From Homalodisca vitripennis (taxonomy: Eukaryota > Arthropoda > Insecta > Hemiptera > Cicadellidae), in NCBI RefSeq assembly GCF_021130785.1, contig NC_060212.1, forward strand, positions 148,515,501 through 148,579,500: a stretch of DNA of 64,000 nt, read 5' to 3'. Under the pieces are notes generated by a model. The model was not told where the DNA came from and searched no databases. It was given only the letters and a program-made list of their open reading frames with translations. Below are positions 12,401-24,499 of this stretch, piece by piece (within the stretch, counting starts at the first letter, position 1; each line of letters opens with the position of its first letter). The translations under genes and the position numbers were made by a program.

Positions 12401-15257
12401 AGTCAAAATATTCTAGACCAAAAGTAAATTCAATTATTTTTTTCCACATTATATACACGCTATAAAATTAAATCTTTCTTAGTACTATTTCTATGAATAA
12501 ATATTGAATAATATTTTTAAATATTGCATTACTGTATTGTAGATAATATGTGATTGTTAGTTACAGTATGACTGTAATAACATTGAATATTCCAAAAACG
12601 CTTCATATTTAACTGCATCATCTCACAAACCTACTTAAGTGTCTGAACTAATATCCAGAAAATTTGGAAATTTTAACTATTGCTTTATACCACTACGTAA
12701 TCTTTATGGTCATTGAGGATCAGCAGTAAATTTGAAGTTCCTTTTCTCACCTGAACTACCAAAAAGGGCGAGAATAAAGGCTCTTACGTGTCATTTTCAG
12801 TAATGAATGTGAATTCTAAAGAACTTGTTAACTTAGACTTAGTCTTCATGCACAACTCAAGTTTTTAGGTCTGTTAGTTTTCGAGATATCGTTTGGACAG
12901 AGAGACAGCTAAGCAGTCAGGCACAAAATTTAAATTTCTTCAGCCTCACGAGTGATAGTGTCGATATCGCTAAACCAATAAAATAGTTTTACTAAGAAAT
13001 ACAACAAAGTAATTCAAAGCTGGTCTCATACTACAAGTCTAGAATAGAGTTTAATAGTAGCGACGGTCTATAGCTTCAATATACATTAATGTGTTGTACG
13101 CGAAATACTGTTGGGTTATCCAATATGTAGTTTTTATATTTCACGACATTCAAATCAGAAAAGTGTTCTATTTCAAAATATTATGTATTCTGTCCTCCAT
13201 GTATTATGAAGAACTTATCAATTTATTTATTACTATTACAGATCATATTCTGAAATGGTTTAGCAGAACACAAAGTAGTAGTATGTATTATATATATAAA
13301 TTTAAATTATTTGTACATTTCCTTTTCATATTGTGGCGTTTCTTATCTCAAAAAAGGATTTATAAAGTTAATAATAAACAAACTAATGTAAATAAAAATA
13401 AATCTACATTCATTTTTTACGATTTAGTTAAAAGTTAATAAAAATATTACTATCGTAAATAGAGAAAAACTTATAAAGTACAAAGTATAAAGTACACGAT
13501 ACAAATACAACACAAAGAGTCCAGTAGATAATCCTATGATTCAAATTTAAAAGTTACGTAGTATAAATGTGGATTTTCAAAGTGTAAGGAAATCTTTTTG
13601 CTTATAACTTTTTTATCTCCGTATATTTGTAGTAAATTTTAATAGAAAGATTTTAGTAACTGATGAAGAGTTGTTACATGGATTCCTTTTGGTCAAAACG
13701 AAAAATCTGTTAGTTTTTCTTTTCTTTTGTACGCCTGTTTCTGTGCGTTAACTTTAGATAGAAAGAGACAAACTTTCCTAGAAACTGGAAATGTGGTACA
13801 CAGGATTCAAGGAAGAACTCTATTTATTTTAGGGACAAAAATTTAGAGCAAAGTCCATTCTTCTATTAATCCGGTCTGTGTACCACATCTTTCAGTAAAT
13901 CCCCTTTACATCGATTTATTAGGCATTTTCAATGTTAGTGTGAGTAAAAGATACTTTAAAATATGTATATCATGTATGCAATAATTTCTTGAATATATGA
14001 GTGAAAAATTAAATAATGTCGGCATACAAACAAGTATGAACCAAGTTTCTACAAGACTCAGACACAGTTATAAGTTCTGCCGTTAATCAAGGAGCATTCT
14101 ACTCAGTTCTGCGGGTGACAACATGACGTTCATTTAATTTGTATAAGCCATACATTATTTACTTCCAAATATATCATATGTATCAGTAAATTTTGATGTA
14201 TGTATTAAATTATTTATAATTAATAGCCAACATATATGATGTAGTTATATATTAAAAAATTACTAAGCTCTGATTATAGGTTATTAGCAGTTTTACTACT
14301 CATGAGAAGAAAGGCTGTTTGTTACTTAAGGTTGAGAAAATTCTGTATAAAAGTATGCGTATCCTACGTAATTATTCTAGTCATGTTATTAATCCATTGC
14401 CTTTAGCCAAACACTTTATATGAAAATGAAATATTATTGTTAAAAATTCAAAACAAAACTAAATTAATCCCACATTCATCACATCGAAACTAAACTCACT
14501 ACTTTCGTTAAGTAATTAAATTGTACGGCGCACATTCCAGAGACACCAGAGGAATTCACACTTTCTTAGCTCAAATATTATTTTATGTAGCCCATCATTA
14601 TATTGGAAAACTTAAGGCAAAGTTTACAACAGTAACTACTATATGTTCCGGAGTAAAGCTGCACTGTACATTCTATTGATATATTGGAATATTTGTTAAT
14701 ACGTGGAATTCTGTGTATACAATGTGAATCAAAAATATTTTTTTTAAGTTTTCATCAAGGAATACTTTGCGAGGGCCTTGCTATTTTTATACAACCATTG
14801 TAATTTATTTGGCATAGTGATTTTTACATCAGTAAATTATTATTGCATACAAGCCATTACAGTACATTGAACATTTTTATTGAGAGCGCTGGAGATTGTT
14901 TGTTTCAAAATCAACCTGGAGCCTCAAAAATGAATATTTGACAACATTTAATTGTTAAATTCAACTTAGGGTTGGATAAAATGTTGTATATTATAAACAT
15001 GTACCCATGTTTATCATTCAATTACACAATAAATAGTAATGTTTATTTTCCATAGTTTAATTTGCTCGTGGAATTTATGATTTTTATGATAAGATATCTT
15101 TCTTTCTTAGAAATAGATTTGGTTTCTATGGGTTCTCAAAGTAGCTATTTCTTAATGAAGTATAATATACTATAGGCTGTAATATGTATGTGTAAAGTAA
15201 CTGCACCAAATATTCAATAATTAATTAACTTACATATTTTACCAAGTACCAACGAAT
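6491..15257. other. Long gene-free AT-rich stretch
   Basis: Several open frames of 60-115 codons occur (for example 8258-8503, 9907-10161, 13091-13438), but none shows a known domain, a conserved motif or plausible exon structure. A GC-richer patch at about 8510-8890 and another at about 11910-12000 stand out from the background without an identifiable identity. I see no RNA gene or transposon terminus here. Confidence 0.45.
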
Positions 15258-17165
15258 ATATAATAATAATAATAACGTCTTTATTCAGCAAGCGTTCTTC
15301 AAAGTAAGACTCTGATTTACAAGACAACTTTTGTCATAACTTACAGGTAATTATAATTATTCTAAATGATATAAAATTACATAATTATTCTAACTTATTT
15401 TTCTTTAATAATATAATATTTAATATATATAACATTTAATATATAACATAATATTTAATAATTCTAAGGGTCTTTACCCTTTAAAGCAGGGGGCAAGCAA
15501 AGCATTGTATACTTTCGGTCCAAAGTAGCTAAAACCTTTCTTGCCAATTTCTAGGCGGACCCTAGGCAAATGAAGTAGGCTGTCCTGCCGAGTACTGCGA
15601 GAATTTATTTCATGCCTGAAAATAAGTCTTTTCCTGAGATATTTAGGTTTGCCAGTCTGAAGAACCCTGTGGATTAGTTGGGCAGTGTGTAAGTCACAGT
15701 AATTTCCAATTGATAGTACCTTAGAGCTTAATCTAAATTCACTGTTGTGATCGAATTTCTTGAGTTTATAAATAAATCTCAGAGCTCTGTTTTGCAATCT
15801 AGTAAGAACCGTGACATACTCCTGAGACAAAAAACGAGCAAAAGATGGAAGAGCGTAATATATAGTGGGAAAAATTATTGAGCGGACAATTTCTAGCTTA
15901 GAAGACACAGGCAGTACTTTCACACATGTATAAAGGGTTTTCAGTTTGGTCACAACGCTGTTACTTATGGATTTTACATGGTTCGCAAAATCAAGATTGG
16001 AATCCAAAGTAACTCCAAGGATTTTTAGAGAACTGTTCATAAACTAAAGGTTTTGCCATCCAAAGTGACTAACTGACTAATGCAACCACGTGGTTGACAG
16101 TTCAGAGATGATCCCACCTGCAAAACAGCACATTTGTCCGAGTTAAGCAGAAACCCATGATCATCCGACCACGACTTTACCCTATCCAAATCTGAATTAA
16201 TCTTCCCTACAGCCTCTGCTCTCTCCAAAGGATTGTAAGACAATAATAGCTGTGAGTCATCTGCATAACAATGAAGAGAGCAGAACTCTAGCTGGTCTTT
16301 CAAGTCTGCAGTATATACAAGAGAGAGAGTATTGGCCCCAGGCAACTACCTTGCGGTTTCACCAACAAAACGGGGCAACGCAGGAGACAGCCGACCATCA
16401 ACCTTTTGTTCGCTGGGTTCTCCCCAATAAATACGACGAGAACCATCGGACTGAATTTTCGTCAAAATGATAGAATTTAAGCTTAGCTAATAACAAATCG
16501 AAATTAACCGAATCAAAAGCTTGCGAAAAGTCTAATCCCGTAATCAAGCTCTGAAAACCCCTATCACTAGCAGGAAGCAGGTCATCAGTGACATTGAGAA
16601 GAGCGGAGCAGGTGCTAAAACCCTTGTTTAAAACCTGATTGTGCTTCAGGCAGTAAATCCTCAGATTCCAAGTAGCTGACCATCTGCTCTGACACACAAC
16701 CCTCTCCAGTATTTTAGAGACGACCGGGGGAGGATCGATATTGGTCGAAAACTGAGAAATTGAAGTAGGAATGTTATAAGTTTTCGGAAGAGGGATCACT
16801 ACACTCTCTTTCCAGCAGGAAGGAAATTTCCCAGTAGTTTAGAGACACATTGATTAGATGTGTTTTTGCTCCAATACAAAAAGGGCTTAAGCCTCTGACC
16901 ATAGCGATGGATATTCCGTCCATGCCAAAAGCAGTACTTAAAATGGTGTTCATAAGCTCCCTCACCTTTTGCTCAGGACACGCGCATAAAGGTGAAAGGG
17001 GAATTTACACCTGCACACATATTTTGGCTAAAGAAACCCAGTTTATCCATGCTTATGTTTCGTCCACAACCCATGGTTGAAAAATGGTCATTCAGCTCTT
17101 TAGGTGAAAATTTATGAGGTTTTTCTTCATTTGCATTCAGAATTCCACCAGCCCGCAACGTAGCC
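15258..17165 (-). mobile_element. 5'-truncated LINE, CR1/Jockey-like
   Basis: Non-LTR retrotransposon remnant read from about 17165 down to 15258. It ends on its 3' side with AATAAAGACG followed by a (TTA)n tail (plus-strand TAA repeats at 15258-15275), typical of CR1/Jockey-type elements. About 1.9 kb remains: the end of the linker, the reverse transcriptase and the C-terminal domain. The endonuclease and any ORF1 are missing, so it is a 5'-truncated copy. The 3' UTR of about 200 bases between the last stop and the tail is AT-rich. Clade assignment is from motif style only. Confidence 0.85.
15474..17158 (-). pseudogene. LINE reverse transcriptase, frameshifted
   Basis: The product would be a target-primed reverse transcriptase copying the element RNA in the nucleus. 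Five consecutive minus-strand frames carry parts in the correct order. At 16973-17158 is an entry segment. At 16774-16965 is the GMDGIS block, a variant of the family's PGxDGI motif. At 16398-16799 are the palm and fingers, with LDFSQAFDSVNFDLL (the motif A Asp) and WFSSYLLGRTQ. At 16037-16345 is the YADDSQLLLS catalytic motif C, with both Asp present. At 15474-16040 is the C-terminal region starting LGVTLDSNLDF. Frame changes near 16.97, 16.8, 16.35-16.4 and 16.04 kb, and loss of the PQGSVLGP-type block between the third and fourth pieces, show it is dead. Homology to the LINE RT family is clear; exact family membership is inferred. Confidence 0.85.
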
Positions 17166-20100
17166 CTAAGTTGTGATAGATGATAATGTGTAATTAGTAA
17201 TTTACAAATATTTTGTATAAAATTACGAATAAAATTCTGCTTTCCTTACTGCTTATCAGTGTTAATTAAATATTTATTTAACTTATTAATTTGTTTAAAT
17301 ACTTTAATATATTTACAATACAGTGCGTATACTTTATTCAAACGAAATATTGCTATTGTGATCATTGAGAATCTATTTATTAAATGTGAAAGAAATGGCT
17401 TCAGCCGTTAAAACACATGACCTACAAATGTTTAGTCTAAATTGAAATATATTATATTTCAAAAACTTTTTGCGAGTATTCTATTGAGCGTATAATTTAA
17501 GCACCAAGCACCAAATACTATCCCTTGATTTACTTATAAATCTTAAAACGAAAACAATGACCACTGTTAAACTGATGTATAAATTCTCCTACCCATGAAA
17601 ACACCATATTGTTTCTCTAAAAGATATACCCTCAAAAATATAGTTAAACGTCGTATTATTAATATATAAACAATAGTACAGATTAGAGAAATAAATGGAT
17701 ATGTATCTAATATATATGACAGTCTAAGATATATAAGATAATTAACAATAACAAGCATAAGTATCTTCTGAACATATATTGTTCTTATTTTACTTTAAAT
17801 TTCTTATCTGACCTAAAAACTAGCAATATAGTTATGTTTCACACTTATTGCAGTTATTGGTTTCCTTTATTTATTTCTTATGAAATCTACCTTTGTAACA
17901 CTGTAACAAAATTGTTCGCAATTAAAGTTTCCATATTTGGACAAAATGCCCTTTTAGGTTGACTCTAAAACTATTTCTATCTCAAAATCTATCTCAAAAT
18001 TTCGTTTCTAATGTCTGGTCTTAGTTTTTTCACATTCCATACACATTATCAAATATGCTTTTAACGAAGCAAACTGACAGTGTACGTATACTAGTTTTTT
18101 TTCTGCTCTCTGTAATCACGTAACGTGCATTAATACTGAGTTACTCCCTGAGCATGCAGTTTCCAGTATATTACCAACTGTCGCGTCGACGTGATGGAGG
18201 TGCCGTGCCGTCAGTGATCATAAATAAACTAACACGTGTCGTTTTAGAAGTTCTTAGTAATATATAAACTAAATACATTACAGATATAGCTCATACGTAA
18301 TTTTTTAATCTAGTATATTGATAAGATCATTGTAAAATGGAAATAATTAATTATTTGAGGATTGTATTTTACAAGATTTTATGAGAGGGTTAATGTGTTA
18401 GTATTAAATAACGAAACGTATGTCACACCAAAGAGTGTATTATTAGATAATGCATGACTATAAATAACGATTTGATTATAATGATTGTAATCTAGATTTA
18501 ATGCCCGCTACTTATAAGAACTTTGATTTTATTAATTATAAAAAATATAAATAATCTCGTACAGACGAGGTTGGCAGAGGTCTGGGAAAATACAGTAGTT
18601 TTGTTAGTTACGAGGTCAAACAATAAGGCTGCACCATAATCACTGCATGCGCATGTACAGCCTCCTTCCACAATATATGCAACCATGGAAAACAGCCGTT
18701 CCATTCCTTTAATGGTTGATGCAGTGCCATACCTTGTGACAGCGCTCTATTCATTTATTTTTCTTCTTCAGTAACAGACTTTTCCTCTTCTTAGTTCCTA
18801 AAGCAGAATATTTGCGATTATATTAAGCCGACTGGAAACAGCGGAACGATGCAAATGAGATAGACGATAAGTAAGTCCACGTCAGCATAAACGCACTCGT
18901 ATAACTCACACTACATCAATTTAAAACATTATATGAGTTATTCTCTAGTTAAACTTTTAAATCAAATGGCACAGACTTGAAATTCACGCATCTATAATAA
19001 GTTAGTGCCAATGTCTGCTTAGTTAGGTCAGATGTCATTGCTTCACAATATAAGTTTTGCTTCATACATTTAACCTGAATACCAGTTGTTGTGTCAAATA
19101 GGTTAGAAAGGTTTTCAGATGGTACATAGGAAGACTTCTCTAACTCACCCCAAGGCAGAGTTTAATACGAAAATTTAATTCTTGTAGTCTTTCTTTCTAC
19201 TGGATTCCAATATACTAAGTCCAAATTAGTAGGTAGAGTTCTATGCAGTAATACAAATATTAAGTGTACACACTAATTGAAGTGACAAATAACCCAAAAA
19301 TATTAAAAGCACTTTAAATCGCAAATCATTTAACTCTTCCATAATACTAAACAACTTGTGCTCAAACAAGGACTAACATACTAAGTTAAAGAATATCAGA
19401 AACATTTACTTTATATTTATTTTTAGTATTAAAATCTACACCTAAGGGTACTGGTTTATAGTTATATTGTTATCGTGGTTAGTTTACAATAGTATGTTTT
19501 AAATATCATCTAAACTGCTACGTTATGAAAACTTCGTACTAAATTTTAGCATTCAGAACATTACACACATGTCCAAATAGGGGTAAACAATAATTTATGT
19601 AGCAAAATATACGTTGATATCCACCAAACTTCACGAACAGCATATTTTTCCTTAATCTGACTTATTTTGACACAAATAAACAATTCTCTTTATAAACCAA
19701 TAATTTTGAATAGCAGATAAGATGAAATCAAAAGTATTATAAATTAATAGCCATAGAAACTTCATTGCCCATTGTTTATTATTTTGTACCTTAAAACTTT
19801 GGTAGCCAAATTTATATAAAAACTAAGCACGAGATTACATTTATATTTATTCGTAGAATCTACATAGTTCGTAGGATTTTACGCATTTATCTTTTTTTTT
19901 ATATGGCATAATTATAAGAAAACCTAACTGTATCTTTTCTCGGTGGATTATGCAGGTCAGAAAGATATTTATTTAATATAAATAAGGAATTAATAAACCA
20001 ATCACCATTTAAAACGAATGGTTGAATAAGAAAATCGTGAATACAAAATATTGGGGTTGGAGTTAAAGAAAGCAAGAAACGTTGGGCAGGGAAGTAAGGA

Positions 20101-20774
20101 CATAAGTAACGGCAACCCTTCCATTACCGAACCAAGCCGGACTCGATTCCTGGGATTGTTTATAGTGACAACTCTATTAACAGGGAGGCCACCTTGACTT
20201 ATGGTCCACAATTCAACGTTTCTTCGTCTATACTCTAGTTCCGTATTTAATTCAATACCTTCTTCTGACAGCAGTCAAATACAAAATATTTTTGATGTCC
20301 ACTACACTAGATAATGTAAGCAATATTTATTATATAGAAAAGGAATTTTTCTTACATTACTCTAATTAACAACTAAATGGCTTTGTACGAGATTTTATAT
20401 TTCATAACAAATTCATAATATCTTTTATCGATTAACTGGTCTTATCTTAATCAATGTGCTAGAGTCTCGAAAATAAGAAAGTAAAATAGTGTTTACAAGT
20501 ACTAAAATATAAGAATTTATTTAAAACATCCTATACTGTTTCTGTTGACAGAATGGCTCCTAAAATTTCAGCAATACCTTAATTATTTCATACAAGGGTG
20601 AAAGGAATAATAATGTCAATAATAATTACTGAAAATGGGAATAAAATTTCAAAACCATATAGTTGTTGAGGAATGAGTATTATTACAGAGTTATATAAGC
20701 CTGTCATTTATTTTTTTTAAGGTATAAGAGGCTAAACTTAGGTATTTTGTTTATAAAGAAATCTTATTTTATGT
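17166..20774. other. Gene-free AT-rich stretch
   Basis: No supported gene. A tiny tandem copy of CTATCTCAAAAT lies near 17979-18000. A GC-richer patch at about 20050-20210 contains GGACTCGATTCC, which resembles a tRNA B box, but no tRNA fold could be built around it. Confidence 0.4.
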
Positions 20775-20799
20775 GTATATATATATATATATATATATA
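20775..20799. repeat. (TA)n microsatellite
   Basis: Dinucleotide tract of about 25 bases directly upstream of a tRNA-like repeat unit, the same arrangement as at 45.1-45.5 kb. Confidence 0.9.
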
Positions 20800-20804
20800 A
20801 AAAT

Positions 20805-21062
20805 TAGGCTATTACCACTTATACAAATATAATAAATGTAAACAAAAGTCATTTCATAGGTATTTGTTTTTTCGATTATATGTTAGTTTGGTTATTTAAA
20901 CGCATTTGTGACAGATACGGCAAATACAATATAATTGAATCGTAAAATTTAAGGGCTCTGTAGTGTAATGGTAGCAACATTCATCCGGCAAGTGAGAGAT
21001 CTGGGTTCGAGTCACTGCGAAGCAAGCACTTTTTGTGATTCTATGTTTATTTAAATTATATT
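20805..21062 (+). repeat. tRNA-bearing dispersed repeat, copy 1
   Basis: This unit of about 260 bases matches the one at 45190-45465 well outside the tRNA-like core. Shared upstream words include AAAAGTCATTT, TTATTTAAACGCAT, GTGACAGATACGGC and AATTGAATCG; shared downstream words include CACTTTTTG or TACTTTTTG and ATGTTTATT. The unit opens with AGGCTATTACCACTTATA, and a matching AGGCTATTGCCATTTATA recurs at the end of the second copy. It lies next to (TA)n. I infer a tRNA-derived SINE-like or satellite-like family. Confidence 0.65.
20954..21025 (+). tRNA. tRNA-like sequence (pseudogene), copy 1
   Basis: A box-A-like D arm (GTGTAATGGTAGCAAC), an anticodon stem TTCAT/GTGAG with loop CCGGCAA, and a B box GGTTCGAGTC are present. 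The T stem is degraded (TGGG against CACTG), an extra base sits in the D arm, and position 33 is C rather than the near-universal U. It is therefore very unlikely to be a working tRNA. The loop reads GGC at the anticodon positions. It is the core of a dispersed repeat shared with 45330-45400. Confidence 0.6.
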
Positions 21063-21450
21063 TATATAAACATACAGAGCAACTTGTAGTGGCACATGGC
21101 TTGTGAATGGCAGTGAAACATATTCGGTGAAACCAATTCGAAAATATCAGAAAATAGTACAAACAGTATCAGAACCATGGAACAAGCCCATCAGCTCGCC
21201 CCTAAATCAAAATTTCTAAATGGATTAAATTTAAGGTGACTTAGCCAACAAAGTGAAATTAAAAAAATCAAATCATATGTGTACCATTCTACATTTCATT
21301 GGTAATTTTCATTATTTGTATTGATGTTTTATGTTTATTTTATTTGTTCTTATAGCCCTATTTATAATTTGGAATTTCCTAAAGGTGGCTTAAGCCGAAT
21401 ATAGAAAAATGTTAAATTTGAACAATTGAAGATTTTCTTATTGGAGATTA
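21063..21450. other. AT-rich stretch, nothing recognised
   Basis: No coding or RNA feature can be supported. Confidence 0.4.
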
Positions 21451-21482
21451 ACACACACACACACACACATTTATTTATTTAC

Positions 21483-21533
<51 letters not shown>
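21451..21533. repeat. (CA)n plus (TA)n microsatellite pair
   Basis: A CA tract at 21451-21469 is separated by a short TTTATTTATTT spacer from a TA tract at 21488-21532. Confidence 0.9.
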
Positions 21534-21536
<3 letters not shown>

Positions 21537-22470
21537 CTTAGTATTAAATATCGAATTTTGAATTCGGTAAATCAAATTGTAACTACGGTAATTTAAGCTT
21601 TTTTTAATGAAAAAGCCTATCCAAGGCTGCATTGTCGACCCATTTTTGTTTTTTTGGTAACTGTGTTTTGTCCAAATCTTTACCGATGCTGATTTATTTA
21701 TCAACTTAATATTATTGATTTACGTTTTGTACTAATATTACACACTTGAACTCCAAACCTAACCTTTTGGATCAGTGATGACCTTAGTTTAGATTATTGA
21801 ATATGTATATAAGGAATTTGTGTCTTTAATTGTGTTATAGAGTAAATAATAATCAAAATTGCTATTATAGTAAAATTTTCCTTTTATTACCTAATACATA
21901 AATATTTTAACATTATTTGGTTTTTTTTTACGATCCGCAATTACTGATTAACAATATTGTGTTTTTATTCTTCTTAATAGATGACTGAAATCCGTAATCA
22001 TTTGTAACGGAAATTTCTGTTTTTGAGGAAACTCCAGTACTGAAAATTGATCAAGAGTTAGGGCTATCCTTTAGTTTTATAAACTATAACTCAGTATTAG
22101 GAAAACAATGCTTGTCATTATTAAAAATTTACTTACTTTATTACGGCGTATAATAGGTGTTATGATTATTCCTATTAATAGTGCTTTCAAATAATAAGGG
22201 AAAACATTTTCATACCACGGTGGAAAATCAATAGATTCCTATTCACTTCGATAATGTAGTCTCTTGCATGTAATAAAAAGGCTAAAGTCAAACTCTCAGT
22301 TTTACATCCTACTGGATTTACTTAGTGACATGTAAATATATACTGGTGATGTTGTGATTTATTTAAAATAATTTTTATAATAAGGTATATGCATTTAATA
22401 CTCTTAATTCAATGCCATTAAGTTCGAAATATGGTTTTATTCGTTCTACTTCACTTAACATTTTATTAAT
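21534..22470. other. AT-rich stretch, nothing recognised
   Basis: No coding, RNA or transposon feature can be supported. Confidence 0.4.
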
Positions 22471-22571
22471 ACCCCCCCACCCCCCCCCCCCCCCACCCCC
22501 CCCCCCCCCCACCCCCCCCCCCCCCCACCCCCCCCCCCCCCCACCCCCCCCCCCCCCCACCCCCCCCCCCC
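22471..22571. repeat. C-rich minisatellite, A every 16 bases
   Basis: About 100 bases consist only of C interrupted by single A residues at 22471, 22479, 22495, 22511, 22527, 22543 and 22559. From 22479 onward the spacing is exactly 16 bases, so the unit is one A followed by 15 C. The minus strand carries runs of 15 G and should be able to form G-quadruplexes; the plus strand is a candidate i-motif. The proline-rich and glycine-rich open frames across it are artefacts of the repeat. Long homopolymers are error-prone in sequencing, so exact run lengths deserve caution. Confidence 0.95.
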
Positions 22572-24336
22572 AAAAGTCAATATTACACATATTATGTGAA
22601 TATAGATAATCATAAACTAGACTACATTTGCTACTCAAAATAATAATTGACTAAGCGTGCATCACTAAATCTACAAAACTTACTTGTGTGCTATGGCGAT
22701 GGCAAATTTCAAGGTACAGGCGTTAAACACATAAACCAAAGAGATAAACTCCTCTACTCAATGTGTTTACAACAGTAGCAAGCATAAAGTACAGGCCTAT
22801 TCCCGGCCAGGATATGCATGTGGACACAGGAGAGTTGTATACATATAATGTAAGCAATCACATTTGTATTGTCATCCTGGAACTGCATACAATGTATAGA
22901 TCAATGTAGGTAGGTATTTGAGATCTGTACCTGAGTTGTAGTCAGTATAATGCTGGAGTGTTTATTCACTGTTGGTTAATTACTTAACAAATTTTTTAAA
23001 ATATAAAAAGATGGCTAGTTACATTAGTTGATAATACGATTTTTTACATTTACTAAAGTTATTTCTAAAAATTAACATGGTACAAACTAAGAGAGGTGAG
23101 CATATGAGGAGGGAATAATATAATATATTGTTAGACCTATACCAAGAGATAATTTTATAGACAGTAATACATAGGTGTTGTAAATGTGCTTCTTATCTGT
23201 AATAAAATTTAATTATTACATGCTGTTCAAAACTATTAAATAAACTGTTTAAAAACATAGTTATGTAAATTAATGTAGTAAAAAAAAGAAATGTTACAAT
23301 GCCTGTATTCTTTAGACAGTTTTCATTTTGAAACTTATGTTTATTATAATGCAAAGCAGTGTTTTCTCTCTTCCCTCAGCGTTTGATGCACTGAACTAAA
23401 CGTTGTTACATTACCTCTTCCAATATTTCAGTAAAGTGTTAACCGGTGATGGATTTTCCTGTTTACCAACCGGGTAAAAGCTCAGATATACAAACCTTAT
23501 CTGTGTTACTGATCCCCACTTTTCACACTATAGCTAATCAGGAAAGAAAAAGTGTTTTCCCTTGCACGTTGCCTAATCCTCGCAAAGATTTCCCAATACA
23601 TCATATTTGTTATGCTTCAAAACGAATTACGAATGCAGAGGCATTCTAATTTCTAATGTTTAAAAACATTTTTAAAACTACATCCATGGGGTTAATGAGA
23701 GCTCATTTACTAGCACAATAAAACTACTCTGACTTCTTTGATCTTGCCTGTTCTTAAAACCAAGGTGGGCAGTGTTTAAATGTGTTATTTTATTCAATTA
23801 ATAGTATCTAAAAATAACGTAGATATGGTGAGAAGGGTTTGATCCATGCAAATATTGCACTTGGATGCTGCGATAGGCGTTTGGTGAAAAGAAGCTGAAC
23901 TCCACATCTAAATTAGTAATATTTTGTTAGAAGAGTAATAACGGGATAAAAGCGTAAAATTTTCATTTGAAATTTGATTTTTCTTATTAAGACGTATAAT
24001 AAATACAACTAAATACCTTATAAATGCTTTTTAATTTATGTATTATAAAAGCGACAATTTTTTTAGTTGGAGTGTTAGGTATTAACCCTTTAGTATTGGT
24101 ATTAATTTGAAAGGTTTAAAGGTTTGTAATAATGAATGTGACTTGGAATGGATACAGAATTTTTATTTCATTTCAATTTTATTATATTACTTATATAAAA
24201 GAAACATCCTCTAAAGTTAATCAGCCTGACTCTCTATCCGAAATCATGATGTCCAGTACTAAACAACATTACAAGTTGATAAACTTTAAGAAAACATTTT
24301 TGATATTATTTTTCATAAAACTCAAGAACTCCATTA
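22572..24336. other. Gene-free stretch with one dispersed repeat
   Basis: No supported gene. The segment 22795-22960 is related to sequence near 63.56-63.79 kb (listed separately). The open frame at 23446-23649 has no recognisable domain. Confidence 0.4.
22795..22960 (+). repeat. Dispersed repeat shared with 63.56-63.79 kb
   Basis: Shared ordered words are GAGAGTTGTATACATATAAT / GGGAGTTGTGTATATAAT, then GCAATCACA, then ATAGATCAAT, then a TATTTGAG- or TATCTGAG-type block, then ATAGTCAGTAT or GTAGTCAGTAT. The copies are diverged. The family is unknown. Confidence 0.5.
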
Positions 24337-24499
24337 TCTTTATATATATATATTTCTTGTGTGCGTGTGTATGGTCCTAAACTCCTCCTAAACGGGTGGA
24401 CCGATTTTAATGAAACTTTTTGTGTGTCTTCAGTTGGATCCGAGAATGGTTTAGATTCATAATTCGGTCAAGTTTTAATAGTTTATTTAATTAATTTTT

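Noticed and set aside
13091..13438. 115-codon open frame
   Set aside because: Composition follows the AT-rich background (Ile, Lys, Phe, Tyr), no motif is recognisable, and there is no exon structure.
16252..17080. Plus-strand open frames at 16252-16470 and 16850-17080
   Set aside because: Antisense to the LINE reverse transcriptase, whose motifs are all on the minus strand.
20002..20211. Minus-strand open frame and a B-box-like GGACTCGATTCC in a GC-richer patch
   Set aside because: No box A at the right spacing and no clover-leaf; no domain in the frame.
22375..22638. Open frames rich in glycine (minus) or proline (plus)
   Set aside because: They are the translation of the A/C15 minisatellite and have no independent support.
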